DNA of 64,000 nucleotides from Kingella_B sp963529665 (GTDB taxonomy: Bacteria > Pseudomonadota > Gammaproteobacteria > Burkholderiales > Neisseriaceae), in assembly GCA_963529665.1 (NCBI GenBank), contig CAUSAG010000008.1, forward strand, positions 15,140-79,139, given 5' to 3'. Of this stretch, positions 35,034 to 42,393 are shown piece by piece. How positions within the stretch are numbered: position 1 is the first letter of the stretch; each line of letters opens with the position of its first letter. The notes beneath the pieces are model-generated. The model searched no databases. It was not told where the DNA came from and saw nothing but the letters and a program-made list of their open reading frames with translations. The position numbers were made by a program, and so were the translations under genes.

Positions 35034-35065
35034 TCGCGTTTAACCTAATTAACGGAATCACACAA

Positions 35066-35096
35066 AGCAGATGACTCACAAGTTATCTGCTTTTTT
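35066..35096 (+). terminator. Intrinsic terminator of the cold-shock gene
   Basis: AGCAGATGAC (35066-35075) pairs with GTTATCTGCT (35082-35091), followed by TTTTT. Confidence 0.85.
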
Positions 35097-35198
35097 CATG
35101 GGCGATTTTTATAGACGATTGTTTGGCGCGGTTTTGCGGTTTTCAGGCTGCCTTGGGCGATATTTGCGCGGACGCGGTTGCTTGTTCCGCCATCCGCA

Positions 35199-35243
35199 AA
35201 AGCAGCCTGAAAGCGAGTTTACGAGCTTCTGCGCAGCTAAAAC
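35199..35243 (-). repeat. DUS-associated repeat, hairpin subtype, copy E
   Basis: A DUS at the left is followed by AAAGCGAGTTTACGAGCTTC and TGCGCAGCTAAAAC, the reverse of the core seen at 46429 and 51180. It lies in the gap before mltG. Confidence 0.6.
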
Positions 35244-35295
35244 GGATATTGCCGATTTAAGCTATAATTCTATTTTCAACAATATTTTTATTTTT

Positions 35296-36294
35296 ATGAT
35301 TGTTAAACGTTTTTTGGCTGTTTTGGTTATTTTGTTGCTCATTGGCGGCGCGTATGCCGCTTTGCTGTTTGCGCCTAAGAACAATGGCACGCCTTATCGC
35401 CTGGTGGTGGAAAAGGGGCAAGGCATGGCGGCGGTGGGGCGTAAGCTGGCAGCAGACGATAAGATTTACAGCCGTTATGTGTTGCTATCGGCGGCATACG
35501 CGCTGGGCGTGCACGATAAGCTCACCAGTGGCAGCTATCGTTTTGCTGGGCGCGTTTCCAGCTGGGAGATTTTGCAGCATTTGCGCAAAAACAGCCCTGA
35601 TTTGGTTTCGGTGCAGATTGTTGAAGGGATGCGGTTTAGCCAGATGCGCCGCGTGGTGAATCAGGCGGAGAATATTCGGCACGATACGCGCGCGTTGAGC
35701 GATGCGGAATTGTTGAAAAAAATTGACCCCAATGCGATGTCGGATAACCCCGAAGGGCTGTTTTTCCCTGATAGTTATGAGATTGCGGCGGAAAGCAGCG
35801 ATATTCAGATTTTTCAGGCTGCCTATAAGGCGATGCAGCGCGAATTAAACGCGGCGTGGACGAGTAAACAAGAAGGTTTGCCGTATCAAAAGCCTTATGA
35901 CTTGCTGATTATGGCGAGCTTGGTGGAAAAGGAAACGGGGCATGAAGACGACAGGGGCAATGTGGCGGCGGTGTTTCGCAATCGCTTGGCAAAAGGGATG
36001 CGCTTGCAAACCGACCCTACGGTGATTTATGGCATGGGCGAGGCGTATCAAGGCAAGATTCGCAAGGCGGATTTGCAGCGCGATACGCCGTATAACACTT
36101 ACACGCGCGATGGTTTGCCGCCCACGCCGATTGCGCTGCCCAGCCGCGCGGCGTTGCAAGCAGCGGCAAACCCTGCTGATAGCGATTATTTGTATTTCGT
36201 TTCGCGCATGGATAACACGGGGCGCAGCCAGTTTAGCCATACGCTGGATGAGCATAACGCGGCGGTGCGTAAGTATATTTTGGAGAATAAATAA
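35296..36294 (+). CDS. mltG: Endolytic peptidoglycan transglycosylase MltG
   Basis: Cleaves nascent glycan strands at the inner membrane and is thought to terminate glycan polymerisation. The 332-residue product has an N-terminal membrane helix (about 5-25), a LysM-like segment, and the YceG domain with the catalytic Glu in LIMASLVEKETG, then RLQTDPTVIYGMG and YNTYTRDGLPPTPI. ATG 35296 begins right before the helix. A longer frame reaching 35071 would cross a terminator and repeat and is rejected. Confidence 0.94.
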   Translation: MIVKRFLAVLVILLLIGGAYAALLFAPKNNGTPYRLVVEKGQGMAAVGRKLAADDKIYSRYVLLSAAYALGVHDKLTSGSYRFAGRVSSWEILQHLRKNSPDLVSVQIVEGMRFSQMRRVVNQAENIRHDTRALSDAELLKKIDPNAMSDNPEGLFFPDSYEIAAESSDIQIFQAAYKAMQRELNAAWTSKQEGLPYQKPYDLLIMASLVEKETGHEDDRGNVAAVFRNRLAKGMRLQTDPTVIYGMGEAYQGKIRKADLQRDTPYNTYTRDGLPPTPIALPSRAALQAAANPADSDYLYFVSRMDNTGRSQFSHTLDEHNAAVRKYILENK

Positions 36295-36382
36295 GCGTTT
36301 CAGGCTGCCCTATTGCCAGCGGCAGCCTGAAAGGTTTGTGCTAAAATCGCGCGTTTTTCACACACCACTTTAAGGATTAAAT

Positions 36383-36631
36383 ATGTTGTTTCCAGAACAA
36401 GTTAAAGAGCTGATTGCCCAAGTTACCCCTTGCGAATTGATTGAAGTGGAAGGCGATGGACATCATTTTTTTGCCAAGATTGTATCGGCTTCGTTTGAAG
36501 GCAAAGCGCGCTTGGCTCGCCATCGTTTGATTAAAGATGGCTTGGCAGAAAAGCTGGCGAGCAATGAATTGCACGCGTTGTCTATCACCGTGGCGGCAAC
36601 GCCTGCCGAATGGGCGGCAAAACAAGCATAA
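36383..36631 (+). CDS. BolA/IbaG family protein
   Basis: An 82-residue BolA-like protein with the conserved core ELIEVEGDGHHFFAKIVS, FEGKARLARHRLI and the C-terminal ELHALSITV helix-strand. Such proteins partner monothiol glutaredoxins in iron-sulphur handling. Its length and sequence favour the IbaG (YrbA) subgroup. AAGGATTAAAT precedes the ATG. The 75-bp repeat copy C follows. Confidence 0.9.
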   Translation: MLFPEQVKELIAQVTPCELIEVEGDGHHFFAKIVSASFEGKARLARHRLIKDGLAEKLASNELHALSITVAATPAEWAAKQA

Positions 36632-36645
36632 AACCAAACTAATCA

Positions 36646-36719
36646 AGGCAGCCTGAAAACAAGTTCAGATGCACGTTTTAGCTTCGCTGAAACTTGCTTC
36701 GCTCGTTTTCAGGCTGCCT
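36646..36719 (+). repeat. 75-bp DUS-flanked intergenic repeat, copy C
   Basis: Direct DUS, spacer ending in AGATGCAC, core GTTTTAGCTTCGCTGAAAC and TTGCTTCGCTCG, then inverted DUS. It lies between the BolA and RDD genes, which are convergent, and could terminate both. Confidence 0.75.
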
Positions 36720-36733
36720 TTTTGTTGATTGGT

Positions 36734-37264
36734 TTAACGCGCTGGCTCGTTATTGTTTGCGCGCAAATCAACCAATTCCGTGCCAGCCAGCCAGTCGTAC
36801 AAAAATTGTTTGCGCGGATTCAACAGGGCAAAGCCCCACGGCAATATCCACCAAAACAGCGCGGCGATGGTGGCGTTTTTGCCATGCCAACCCAAATGCT
36901 GCAAGGCGGCGTATGCCAGCAAGGGGATAAACACCAGCAGCACGCACGCCCAAGCAAAGCGCAGCAGCAATTGTTTTTTGCTGGGACGATTGCCCGCCAG
37001 ATTGATTAACCCGATTTGCCACACGCGCATCGGCAGCGTTTGCCCTTCGCGCTGCCAGTTCAGGCGAAAATATTGCCACCACGCCAGCAGAAAAACGACG
37101 CTGGTAAGCAGGGGAACGATGGGCGCGAGCGCGGGCGCGCTGCGGCTGATGACGGTGTTGATGATGCCCGCCGCGATGCCTGCGAGTATGGTTACCGAAC
37201 CAATCAGCAGGCTTTCATACAGCAAGGCGGCGCAGCGGCGTTTGAGCGGGGCGATGGGGCGCAT
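36734..37264 (-). CDS. RDD family membrane protein
   Basis: A 176-residue protein with about four membrane helices. It begins APLKRRCAALLYESLLIGS (Arg-rich start of the RDD domain) and has NPRKQFLYDWLAGTELVD near the end, where the conserved aspartate and R of RDD proteins lie. The substrate is unknown; some RDD proteins are Na+/H+ exchangers. ATG 37264 is chosen because upstream in-frame codons translate a DUS (FQAA). Confidence 0.85.
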   Translation of the reverse strand: MRPIAPLKRRCAALLYESLLIGSVTILAGIAAGIINTVISRSAPALAPIVPLLTSVVFLLAWWQYFRLNWQREGQTLPMRVWQIGLINLAGNRPSKKQLLLRFAWACVLLVFIPLLAYAALQHLGWHGKNATIAALFWWILPWGFALLNPRKQFLYDWLAGTELVDLRANNNEPAR

Positions 37265-37367
37265 GGGGTGTCCTGTGGGGGTTGAGGCAGCCTGAAAATG
37301 GGTTGGGCGAGGATGAAGCATGGATGATTACACCCTACCCTTTTTCAGGCTGCCTTATGGGGTTGGA

Positions 37368-38330
37368 TTAGGCAGCCTGAAACTGATTTTCGGCGCAAGC
37401 AAAATGCCGTTGCACGGCGGCAAGGGCAGCGGCTTGATAACCGCTGGCAAACGAGTCTAACACCGTATCGGCGGGGATTTTGCGCAGCCAAGTAAGCTGG
37501 CGTTTGGCGAGCTGGCGCGTGGCGGCCTGCCCTTGTTCAACAAATTGGGCGAGGCTGGTTTCGCCATCCAAATGCTGCCACGCTTGGCGGTAGCCCACGC
37601 AGCGCATGGATGGCATATCGGGATGCAGCGCGGGATAAAGCTGGCGAAGCTGGCGCACTTCTTCTAAAAAACCGTTGTCTATCATGTTGTTAAAACGTTG
37701 ATTGATTTGCGCGTGCAGCAAGCTGCGATCGGTGAGAATCAGCGCAAGCGTGTGCAAATTTAGCGGCGCGGCGGCGGTTTCGTGTTCGGCAAGATGCTGG
37801 CTCATGGGCTTGCCGGTTAGTTGATAGATTTCCAAAGCGCGTTCAATGCGCTGGCTGTCGTTGGGTTTTAGACGAGCGGCGGTTGCAGGGTCTAGCCGTT
37901 GTAATTCGTTGTATAAAAAGGATAAACCATGCTCGGCTTTGCGCGCTTGCAGCTGGGTGCGGATGGCGGGGTTGGCTTCGGGCAAGTCGTTTAAGCCTTG
38001 CGTGAGCGCGTGGTAATACATCATGGTGCCGCCCACAATCAGCGGCAGGCATTGGCGGGCGTGGATTTCGCTAACCAGCCGCGTGCAATCGCGCACAAAA
38101 TCGGCGGCGCTGTATGCCTGCAAGGGGCTGATGATGTTGATGAGATGATGCGGCACGGCAGCAAGCTCGGCAGCGCTGGGCTTGGCGGTACCGATGTTCA
38201 TGTCGCGGTAAACGAGTGCGCTGTCTAGGCTAATGATTTCGCAGGGGAATTTTGCTGCGATGGCAAGCGCAAGGGCGGTTTTGCCGCTGGCGGTCGCGCC
38301 GAGTATGGCGAAGGCTTTGGGATGGGGCAT
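37368..38330 (-). CDS. miaA: tRNA dimethylallyltransferase MiaA
   Basis: Adds a dimethylallyl group to A37 of tRNAs that read UNN codons. The 320-residue product starts with a P-loop (ILGATASGKTALALAIA), followed by SLDSALVYRDMNIGTAKPS and the tRNA-binding segment RQLAKRQLTWLRK, all MiaA signatures. The protein ends ENQFQAA, where FQAA is DUS-encoded right before the TAA stop. Confidence 0.96.
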   Translation of the reverse strand: MPHPKAFAILGATASGKTALALAIAAKFPCEIISLDSALVYRDMNIGTAKPSAAELAAVPHHLINIISPLQAYSAADFVRDCTRLVSEIHARQCLPLIVGGTMMYYHALTQGLNDLPEANPAIRTQLQARKAEHGLSFLYNELQRLDPATAARLKPNDSQRIERALEIYQLTGKPMSQHLAEHETAAAPLNLHTLALILTDRSLLHAQINQRFNNMIDNGFLEEVRQLRQLYPALHPDMPSMRCVGYRQAWQHLDGETSLAQFVEQGQAATRQLAKRQLTWLRKIPADTVLDSFASGYQAAALAAVQRHFACAENQFQAA

Positions 38331-38388
38331 GGCGGTTTTACGGAACGCGCGTAAACAAAAATGCGCGGATTATATGTTGGAAAAGGTC

Positions 38389-38565
38389 GCGTTGTTTACA
38401 CTTTTTCAGGCTGCTTAGCTTTCGTTTTTTGGCTGCATGATGATTTAGCAGCTTTCGCAGATTATCAAGAACCATGCGGCTTCTCCGTGCCTTACGGCAT
38501 TCTTGACAACCTGCGAAACCCGCCAAATTTGTCTGCATCCAAAATCCGAAAAGTGTAAACAACGC
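38389..38565. repeat. MITE-like inverted-repeat element
   Basis: Perfect 17-bp terminal inverted repeats GCGTTGTTTACACTTTT (38389-38405) and its complement (38549-38565) flank 177 bases. The inner arms also align as diverged inverted repeats: TTTCGCAGATTATCAAGAA (38453-38471) against the complement of 38500-38518 with two transitions. A DUS seems to have been inserted in the left arm. It has no coding capacity of its own and no clear target duplication. Confidence 0.65.
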
Positions 38566-38770
38566 TGTTGATTTCCACAGAATATACGGGCTTTCAGGCT
38601 GCCTTTGGGGGAATGGATGCGGCAGCCTGAAAACGGTTTTTCGCATGGCAACAAGGCGGTAAAACAACGCGCAAGGGCGTTTGCTAAATTAGGTTGGCGC
38701 GGCTGGGCGGCGTGGCTGGCAATGAAGTTTCGTTAAATTTCAAAAACAAAGGGTGCGCTGGGCAAATTGA

Positions 38771-38785
38771 TGTAATACTATAACA
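38771..38785 (+). promoter_or_regulatory. Zur-like zinc regulator box
   Basis: TGTAATACTATAACA matches the neisserial Zur consensus TGTTATDNHATAACA in all but one position. It lies just before a TATAAT -10 hexamer (38796-38801) and 87 bases before the ATG of the zinc-binding protein gene, in a position to repress it. Confidence 0.7.
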
Positions 38786-38857
38786 AGATTTTGTGTATAA
38801 TCGCCTGCGTTGTTGGTCTTAACCTTTGTTTACACGATTTTTAAGAAGGAGAAATTT

Positions 38858-39772
38858 ATGCGCCAACGTGTGATCAAATCTACTGCCCTTGCCGTTGCTT
38901 TAATGTTTTCAGGCTGCCTTTGGGCGGAAGCGTTGCCTGTGGTTACCAGTTTTAGCATTTTGGGCGATGTTGCCCAGCAAATTGGCGGCGAGCGGGTGCG
39001 CGTTACCAGCTTGGTGGGGGCGGATCAAGACGCGCACGCCTATCAGCTAACGGGCGGCGATGTTAAAAAAATTGCGGCAGCAAAATTGGTGTTGCTCAAT
39101 GGCTTGGGCTTGGAAAGCGGCGATGTGCTGCGGGCGGTGAAGCAAAGCAAGGTGCCGTATGCGGAAGCCACGCAGGGCATTTCGCCGATTAAGGCGGAAG
39201 AAGAGCATCACCATCATAACGACCACGCGGGGCATAGCCACGATCACGGCGAATTTGATCCGCACGTTTGGGGCGACCCTGTGTTGATGCAAAAATATGC
39301 GGAAAACGTTGCCAAGGCGTTGATTAAAGCCGACCCTGCGGGCGCAAGCTATTATCAGGCGCGCTTTAAAAGCTATTCGGCAGAATTGGTGCAATTGGAT
39401 GGCTATGCGCGCCAGCAGTTCAACAGCATTCCGCGCGATAAGCGCAAGGTGCTCACGGGGCATGATGCGTTTAACTATCTGGCAAAACGCTACGGCGTTA
39501 CCTTTCTTGCGCCGCAAGGGGTGAGCACGGAAGGCGAAGCATCAGCGAAAACTGTTTCCGCGATTATTCGCCAAATCAAGCAGCAAGGCGTGAAGGCGGT
39601 GTTCACCGAGAATATTAAAGATGGGCGCATGGTGCAGCGCATCGCGCAGGAAACGGGCGTGAAAGTGGGTGGTGTGTTGTATTCGGATGCGCTGTCCAAA
39701 GGCGCGCCTGCGAAAACGTATGCCGATATGTTTCGCTACAACGTGAAAACGATGGTAGGCGCGATGAAGTAA
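38858..39772 (+). CDS. znuA: Zinc/manganese ABC transporter substrate-binding protein
   Basis: Periplasmic cluster 9 metal receptor. The 304-residue protein has an N-terminal export signal, the ligand regions DAHAYQL and DPHVWGDP, and a His-rich flexible loop (HHHHNDHAGHSHDHGE) typical of zinc-specific ZnuA. The end of the signal reads FSGCLWAEA: FSGC is the translation of a DUS and resembles a weak lipobox, while AEA is a normal signal peptidase I site. ATG 38858 follows AAGAAGGAG. A Zur-like box upstream supports zinc. znuB and znuC are not adjacent. Confidence 0.88.
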   Translation: MRQRVIKSTALAVALMFSGCLWAEALPVVTSFSILGDVAQQIGGERVRVTSLVGADQDAHAYQLTGGDVKKIAAAKLVLLNGLGLESGDVLRAVKQSKVPYAEATQGISPIKAEEEHHHHNDHAGHSHDHGEFDPHVWGDPVLMQKYAENVAKALIKADPAGASYYQARFKSYSAELVQLDGYARQQFNSIPRDKRKVLTGHDAFNYLAKRYGVTFLAPQGVSTEGEASAKTVSAIIRQIKQQGVKAVFTENIKDGRMVQRIAQETGVKVGGVLYSDALSKGAPAKTYADMFRYNVKTMVGAMK

Positions 39773-39904
39773 TCAAACATCTGCGCCAAACGGTTTTCAG
39801 GCTGCCTATTGCGAATCTACAAACAGGAGAATGGTTTAAGCTGTTGTCTGACGTTAGACCGCATAGAGAGAAACAAGCGCACAAAAGGCAGCCTGAAAAT
39901 GGAA

Positions 39905-39938
39905 AACCTGTATTCCGCTGGGGATACAGGTTTTTCTT
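39905..39938. terminator. Bidirectional terminator between znuA and ubiC
   Basis: AACCTGTAT (39905-39913) pairs with ATACAGGTT (39924-39932), followed on the plus strand by TTTTTC and on the minus strand by TTTTCC, between convergent genes. Confidence 0.8.
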
Positions 39939-39964
39939 TGTGCTTGGATGGTGCGAACTGGTTT

Positions 39965-40412
39965 TCAGGCTGCCGCAATCTTCGCCGCCGCAGGCAAAAA
40001 GCATTCCAGCAAATCCAGCTTGTCGCCATTGCAATCAAACACTGAACGCCGCGCCAGCAAATAAGGCGGCGCAAGCGCAAACTGCAAGGGGCTGCGCGTG
40101 AGCGGTAGGCAGCCTGAAAACAGTATCTGCCCCAGCGGCGTGGTGCCGCAATCCAGCCATTCGCGCCAAGCCGAATCCAATGCGCACACGCTTTGTGCTT
40201 GCACCACCGCCACGCCATCCAGCAGCAAAGTAACGCAGCGGACAAACTGCTTTTGCGGCAGCCTGAAAACGCCTTCGCCGCCAACGCTCTCGCCCAGCGC
40301 ATCCAGTTGCACAGAAAAATCGCCCCGTTGCGACAGCGCCGCCGTGAGCGTGTGCGGTTGCTAAATCAGGCGCAACAAGGCAATCGGGCAAATTCGGTTG
40401 CCAAGCGATCAC
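39965..40412 (-). pseudogene. ubiC: Chorismate-pyruvate lyase, frameshifted near the N-terminus
   Basis: UbiC converts chorismate to 4-hydroxybenzoate, the first step of ubiquinone synthesis. From about 40360 down to 39965 the frame reads LTAALSQRGDFSVQL, then LLLDGVAVVQAQSVCA, PLGQILFSGCLPLTRS and LLARRSVFDCNGDKL, clearly UbiC. A stop (TAG at 40361-40363) interrupts this frame upstream. The N-terminus continues one frame over from a GTG at 40412 that overlaps the orn stop (GTGA), reading IAWQPNLPDCLVAPDL. A one-base difference around 40345-40360 separates the two. Either the gene is inactive, expression starts internally at GTG 40312, or there is a sequence error. Confidence 0.7.
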
Positions 40413-40972
40413 GCGCCGATCTCGCTTTCAGGCAGCCTTAAAAACGTCTCGCGATAATATTTCAGCTCTTCAATGCTTTCCAAAATATCGTCCAACGCCT
40501 TGTGCGAACCTTTTTTCACCACGCCTTTGTAAACAGCGGGATGCCAGCGCCGCGCCAATTCTTTGAGCGTGGACACATCCAAATTGCGATAGTGGAAATA
40601 GGCTTCCAAGCGCGGCATATATTCCACCATAAAGCGGCGGTCTTGATGGATGGTGTTGCCGCACATCGGCGTGGCGTTGGCGGGCAGCCACGCGCTCATA
40701 AAATCCAGCAGCTTTTGCTCCACATCCGCTTCGGTGTAGTGCGATGCTTTTACCCGCGCGGTTAAGCCCGTGCGTGCGTGCGTGGTGGTGCACCATTCGT
40801 CCATGTTGTCCATAATCTCATCGCTTTGATGGATGGCAAACACTTCCGATTGCGCCAGCACGTTTAAATCTTTATCCGTGATAATCATCGCTATTTCAAT
40901 GATTTTATCCGTTTCAGGGTTCAGCCCCGTCATCTCCATATCCAGCCAGCAAAGATTGTTTTGGTCTTTCAT
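40409..40972 (-). CDS. orn: Oligoribonuclease
   Basis: 3'-5' exonuclease of the DEDDh family that degrades di- to pentanucleotides including pGpG. The 187-residue protein shows LDMEMTGLNPETDKIIEIA (first Asp/Glu), CGNTIHQDRRFM (second Asp) and KGSHKALDDILESIEEL (His/Asp pair). Its stop overlaps the GTG start of the ubiC frame by 3 bases, implying coupling. The tail FLRLPESEIGA includes a DUS-derived LPES. Confidence 0.96.
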   Translation of the reverse strand: MKDQNNLCWLDMEMTGLNPETDKIIEIAMIITDKDLNVLAQSEVFAIHQSDEIMDNMDEWCTTTHARTGLTARVKASHYTEADVEQKLLDFMSAWLPANATPMCGNTIHQDRRFMVEYMPRLEAYFHYRNLDVSTLKELARRWHPAVYKGVVKKGSHKALDDILESIEELKYYRETFLRLPESEIGA

Positions 40973-41038
40973 TTTTGATTACTTTCCACTACACAAAACG
41001 CGCTATTATACGCCATTCCCTTTTTCAGGCTGCCTATC

Positions 41039-42139
41039 ATGCCCCATCGCCTATCCAACTGGTTCAAAGAATGGTTCAACCCCTATAAACGCTATCAACA
41101 CCAGCGCACCATGCACGCCATCCGCCTTGCCCTTGCCGTTGTTGCCGCCATTCTCATCGCCTATCTGGGCAAAATTGAACACGGCGAATGGATTGCCATG
41201 ACCGTTTTTGTGCTGCTCGGCAGCGTGCCCTATCAAGGCGCAATCAACAGCAAAGCCTACGAGCGCACAATCGGCACCGTGCTGGGCATGGCAATCGGCA
41301 TCGCGCTCATCTGGCTCAACCACAATATGCTGCACAACAACCCGCTCTATTTCATCATCATCGCCATCGTCAGCGGCATCAGCGGCTGGCACACGCTCGG
41401 CAACTACGGCTACGCCGCCATGCTCGCAGGGCTCACCATGGCGATGCTGTTGGGCAATGTGAGCAACGACTGGCTACACGCAGGCATCGTTCGCGCGATA
41501 AACGTCATCATCGGCGTGGTGATTGTGTTGATTGCCGCCATGCTCATCCCCATCAAATCCATGCTCACATGGCGATTTTTGCTCTCCGACAATCTCGCCA
41601 CCTGCGCCCACCAATTCTCGCTGATTACCGTCCACAAAGCCCTATCCGAAGAAACCCAAGCCGCCCTATGGCTAGAACAACGCAGCCTGAACGCGCGCCT
41701 TGTTAAAACCCGCAGCCTGCTCGCCCCCACCGCCCACGAAAGCAAAATCAACCTTTCCCTACTAGACAGCATCCAGCAAAGCCAGCGCAACATCGTCAGC
41801 AGCATCAACCTGATGCTCGCCACCGTGCCCAAGCTGCCCAAAGCCCGCCTAAGCGTTGAAGACGAACAACTGCTCAGCCGCCACTTCGCCACCCTGCAAC
41901 ACGACCTGCACCGCGCATCCAAGCTGCTCAAAGGCGAATGGCGGCAGCCCATCACCATCCAATTTCCCGAAGAAGAGCAAATCCGCGCCATCGCCGCCAA
42001 ACTGCCGTTTGAAACCCAAGGCTTCGTGTGGATGAGCCTAAACATCCGCAGCGAACTCGCCAACCTGCTCACCCTGCTGCAATCGCAGCGCGAAAAATGG
42101 CTTACCACCGAAGAGAAAGAGAAACTTGGCGCGGGATAA
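41039..42139 (+). CDS. FUSC-family membrane protein
   Basis: A 366-residue inner-membrane protein of the fusaric acid resistance-like superfamily. Six predicted helices occur at about residues 27-180 (AIRLALAVVAAILIAYLGKI, VVIVLIAAMLIP), with ERTIGTVLGMAIGI, the conserved loop motif of FUSC N-terminal domains, and a soluble helical C-terminus. Related proteins take part in efflux of aromatic acids, but the substrate here is unknown. Codon use is CCC/GCC-rich. Confidence 0.82.
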   Translation: MPHRLSNWFKEWFNPYKRYQHQRTMHAIRLALAVVAAILIAYLGKIEHGEWIAMTVFVLLGSVPYQGAINSKAYERTIGTVLGMAIGIALIWLNHNMLHNNPLYFIIIAIVSGISGWHTLGNYGYAAMLAGLTMAMLLGNVSNDWLHAGIVRAINVIIGVVIVLIAAMLIPIKSMLTWRFLLSDNLATCAHQFSLITVHKALSEETQAALWLEQRSLNARLVKTRSLLAPTAHESKINLSLLDSIQQSQRNIVSSINLMLATVPKLPKARLSVEDEQLLSRHFATLQHDLHRASKLLKGEWRQPITIQFPEEEQIRAIAAKLPFETQGFVWMSLNIRSELANLLTLLQSQREKWLTTEEKEKLGAG

Positions 42140-42174
42140 GTTTCAAGCGGTTTCAGGCTGCATCAGGCAATAAA

Positions 42175-42376
42175 AGGCAGCCTGAAAACCATCAAACTCA
42201 TGTTTTCAGGCTGCCTATTTATCTTCATCTATTCGTTCAAATTAAGCCGCATCAAACCGCGCATGACCAGTTTCAACCCAACCACAAACTAGGCGCAGCA
42301 TCAGTCAAACCATTTTCAGGCTGCCGCAAGCAACAAAAAGCAGCCTGAAAACGCTTTTACTCATTTTCAGGCTGCC
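42175..42376. repeat. Dense cluster of uptake sequences between the FUSC gene and dnaK
   Basis: Five close DUS copies in alternating orientation (starting near 42175, 42203, 42313, 42339 and 42364) in about 200 bases, between convergent genes. The first two and the last two form inverted pairs able to end the FUSC and dnaK transcripts. Confidence 0.75.
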
Positions 42377-42393
42377 CTATTTCAAACAACTAC

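Noticed and set aside
35071..35295. N-terminal extension of mltG by 75 residues
   Set aside because: It would cross the csp terminator and a DUS repeat; the conserved protein starts at the membrane helix at 35296.
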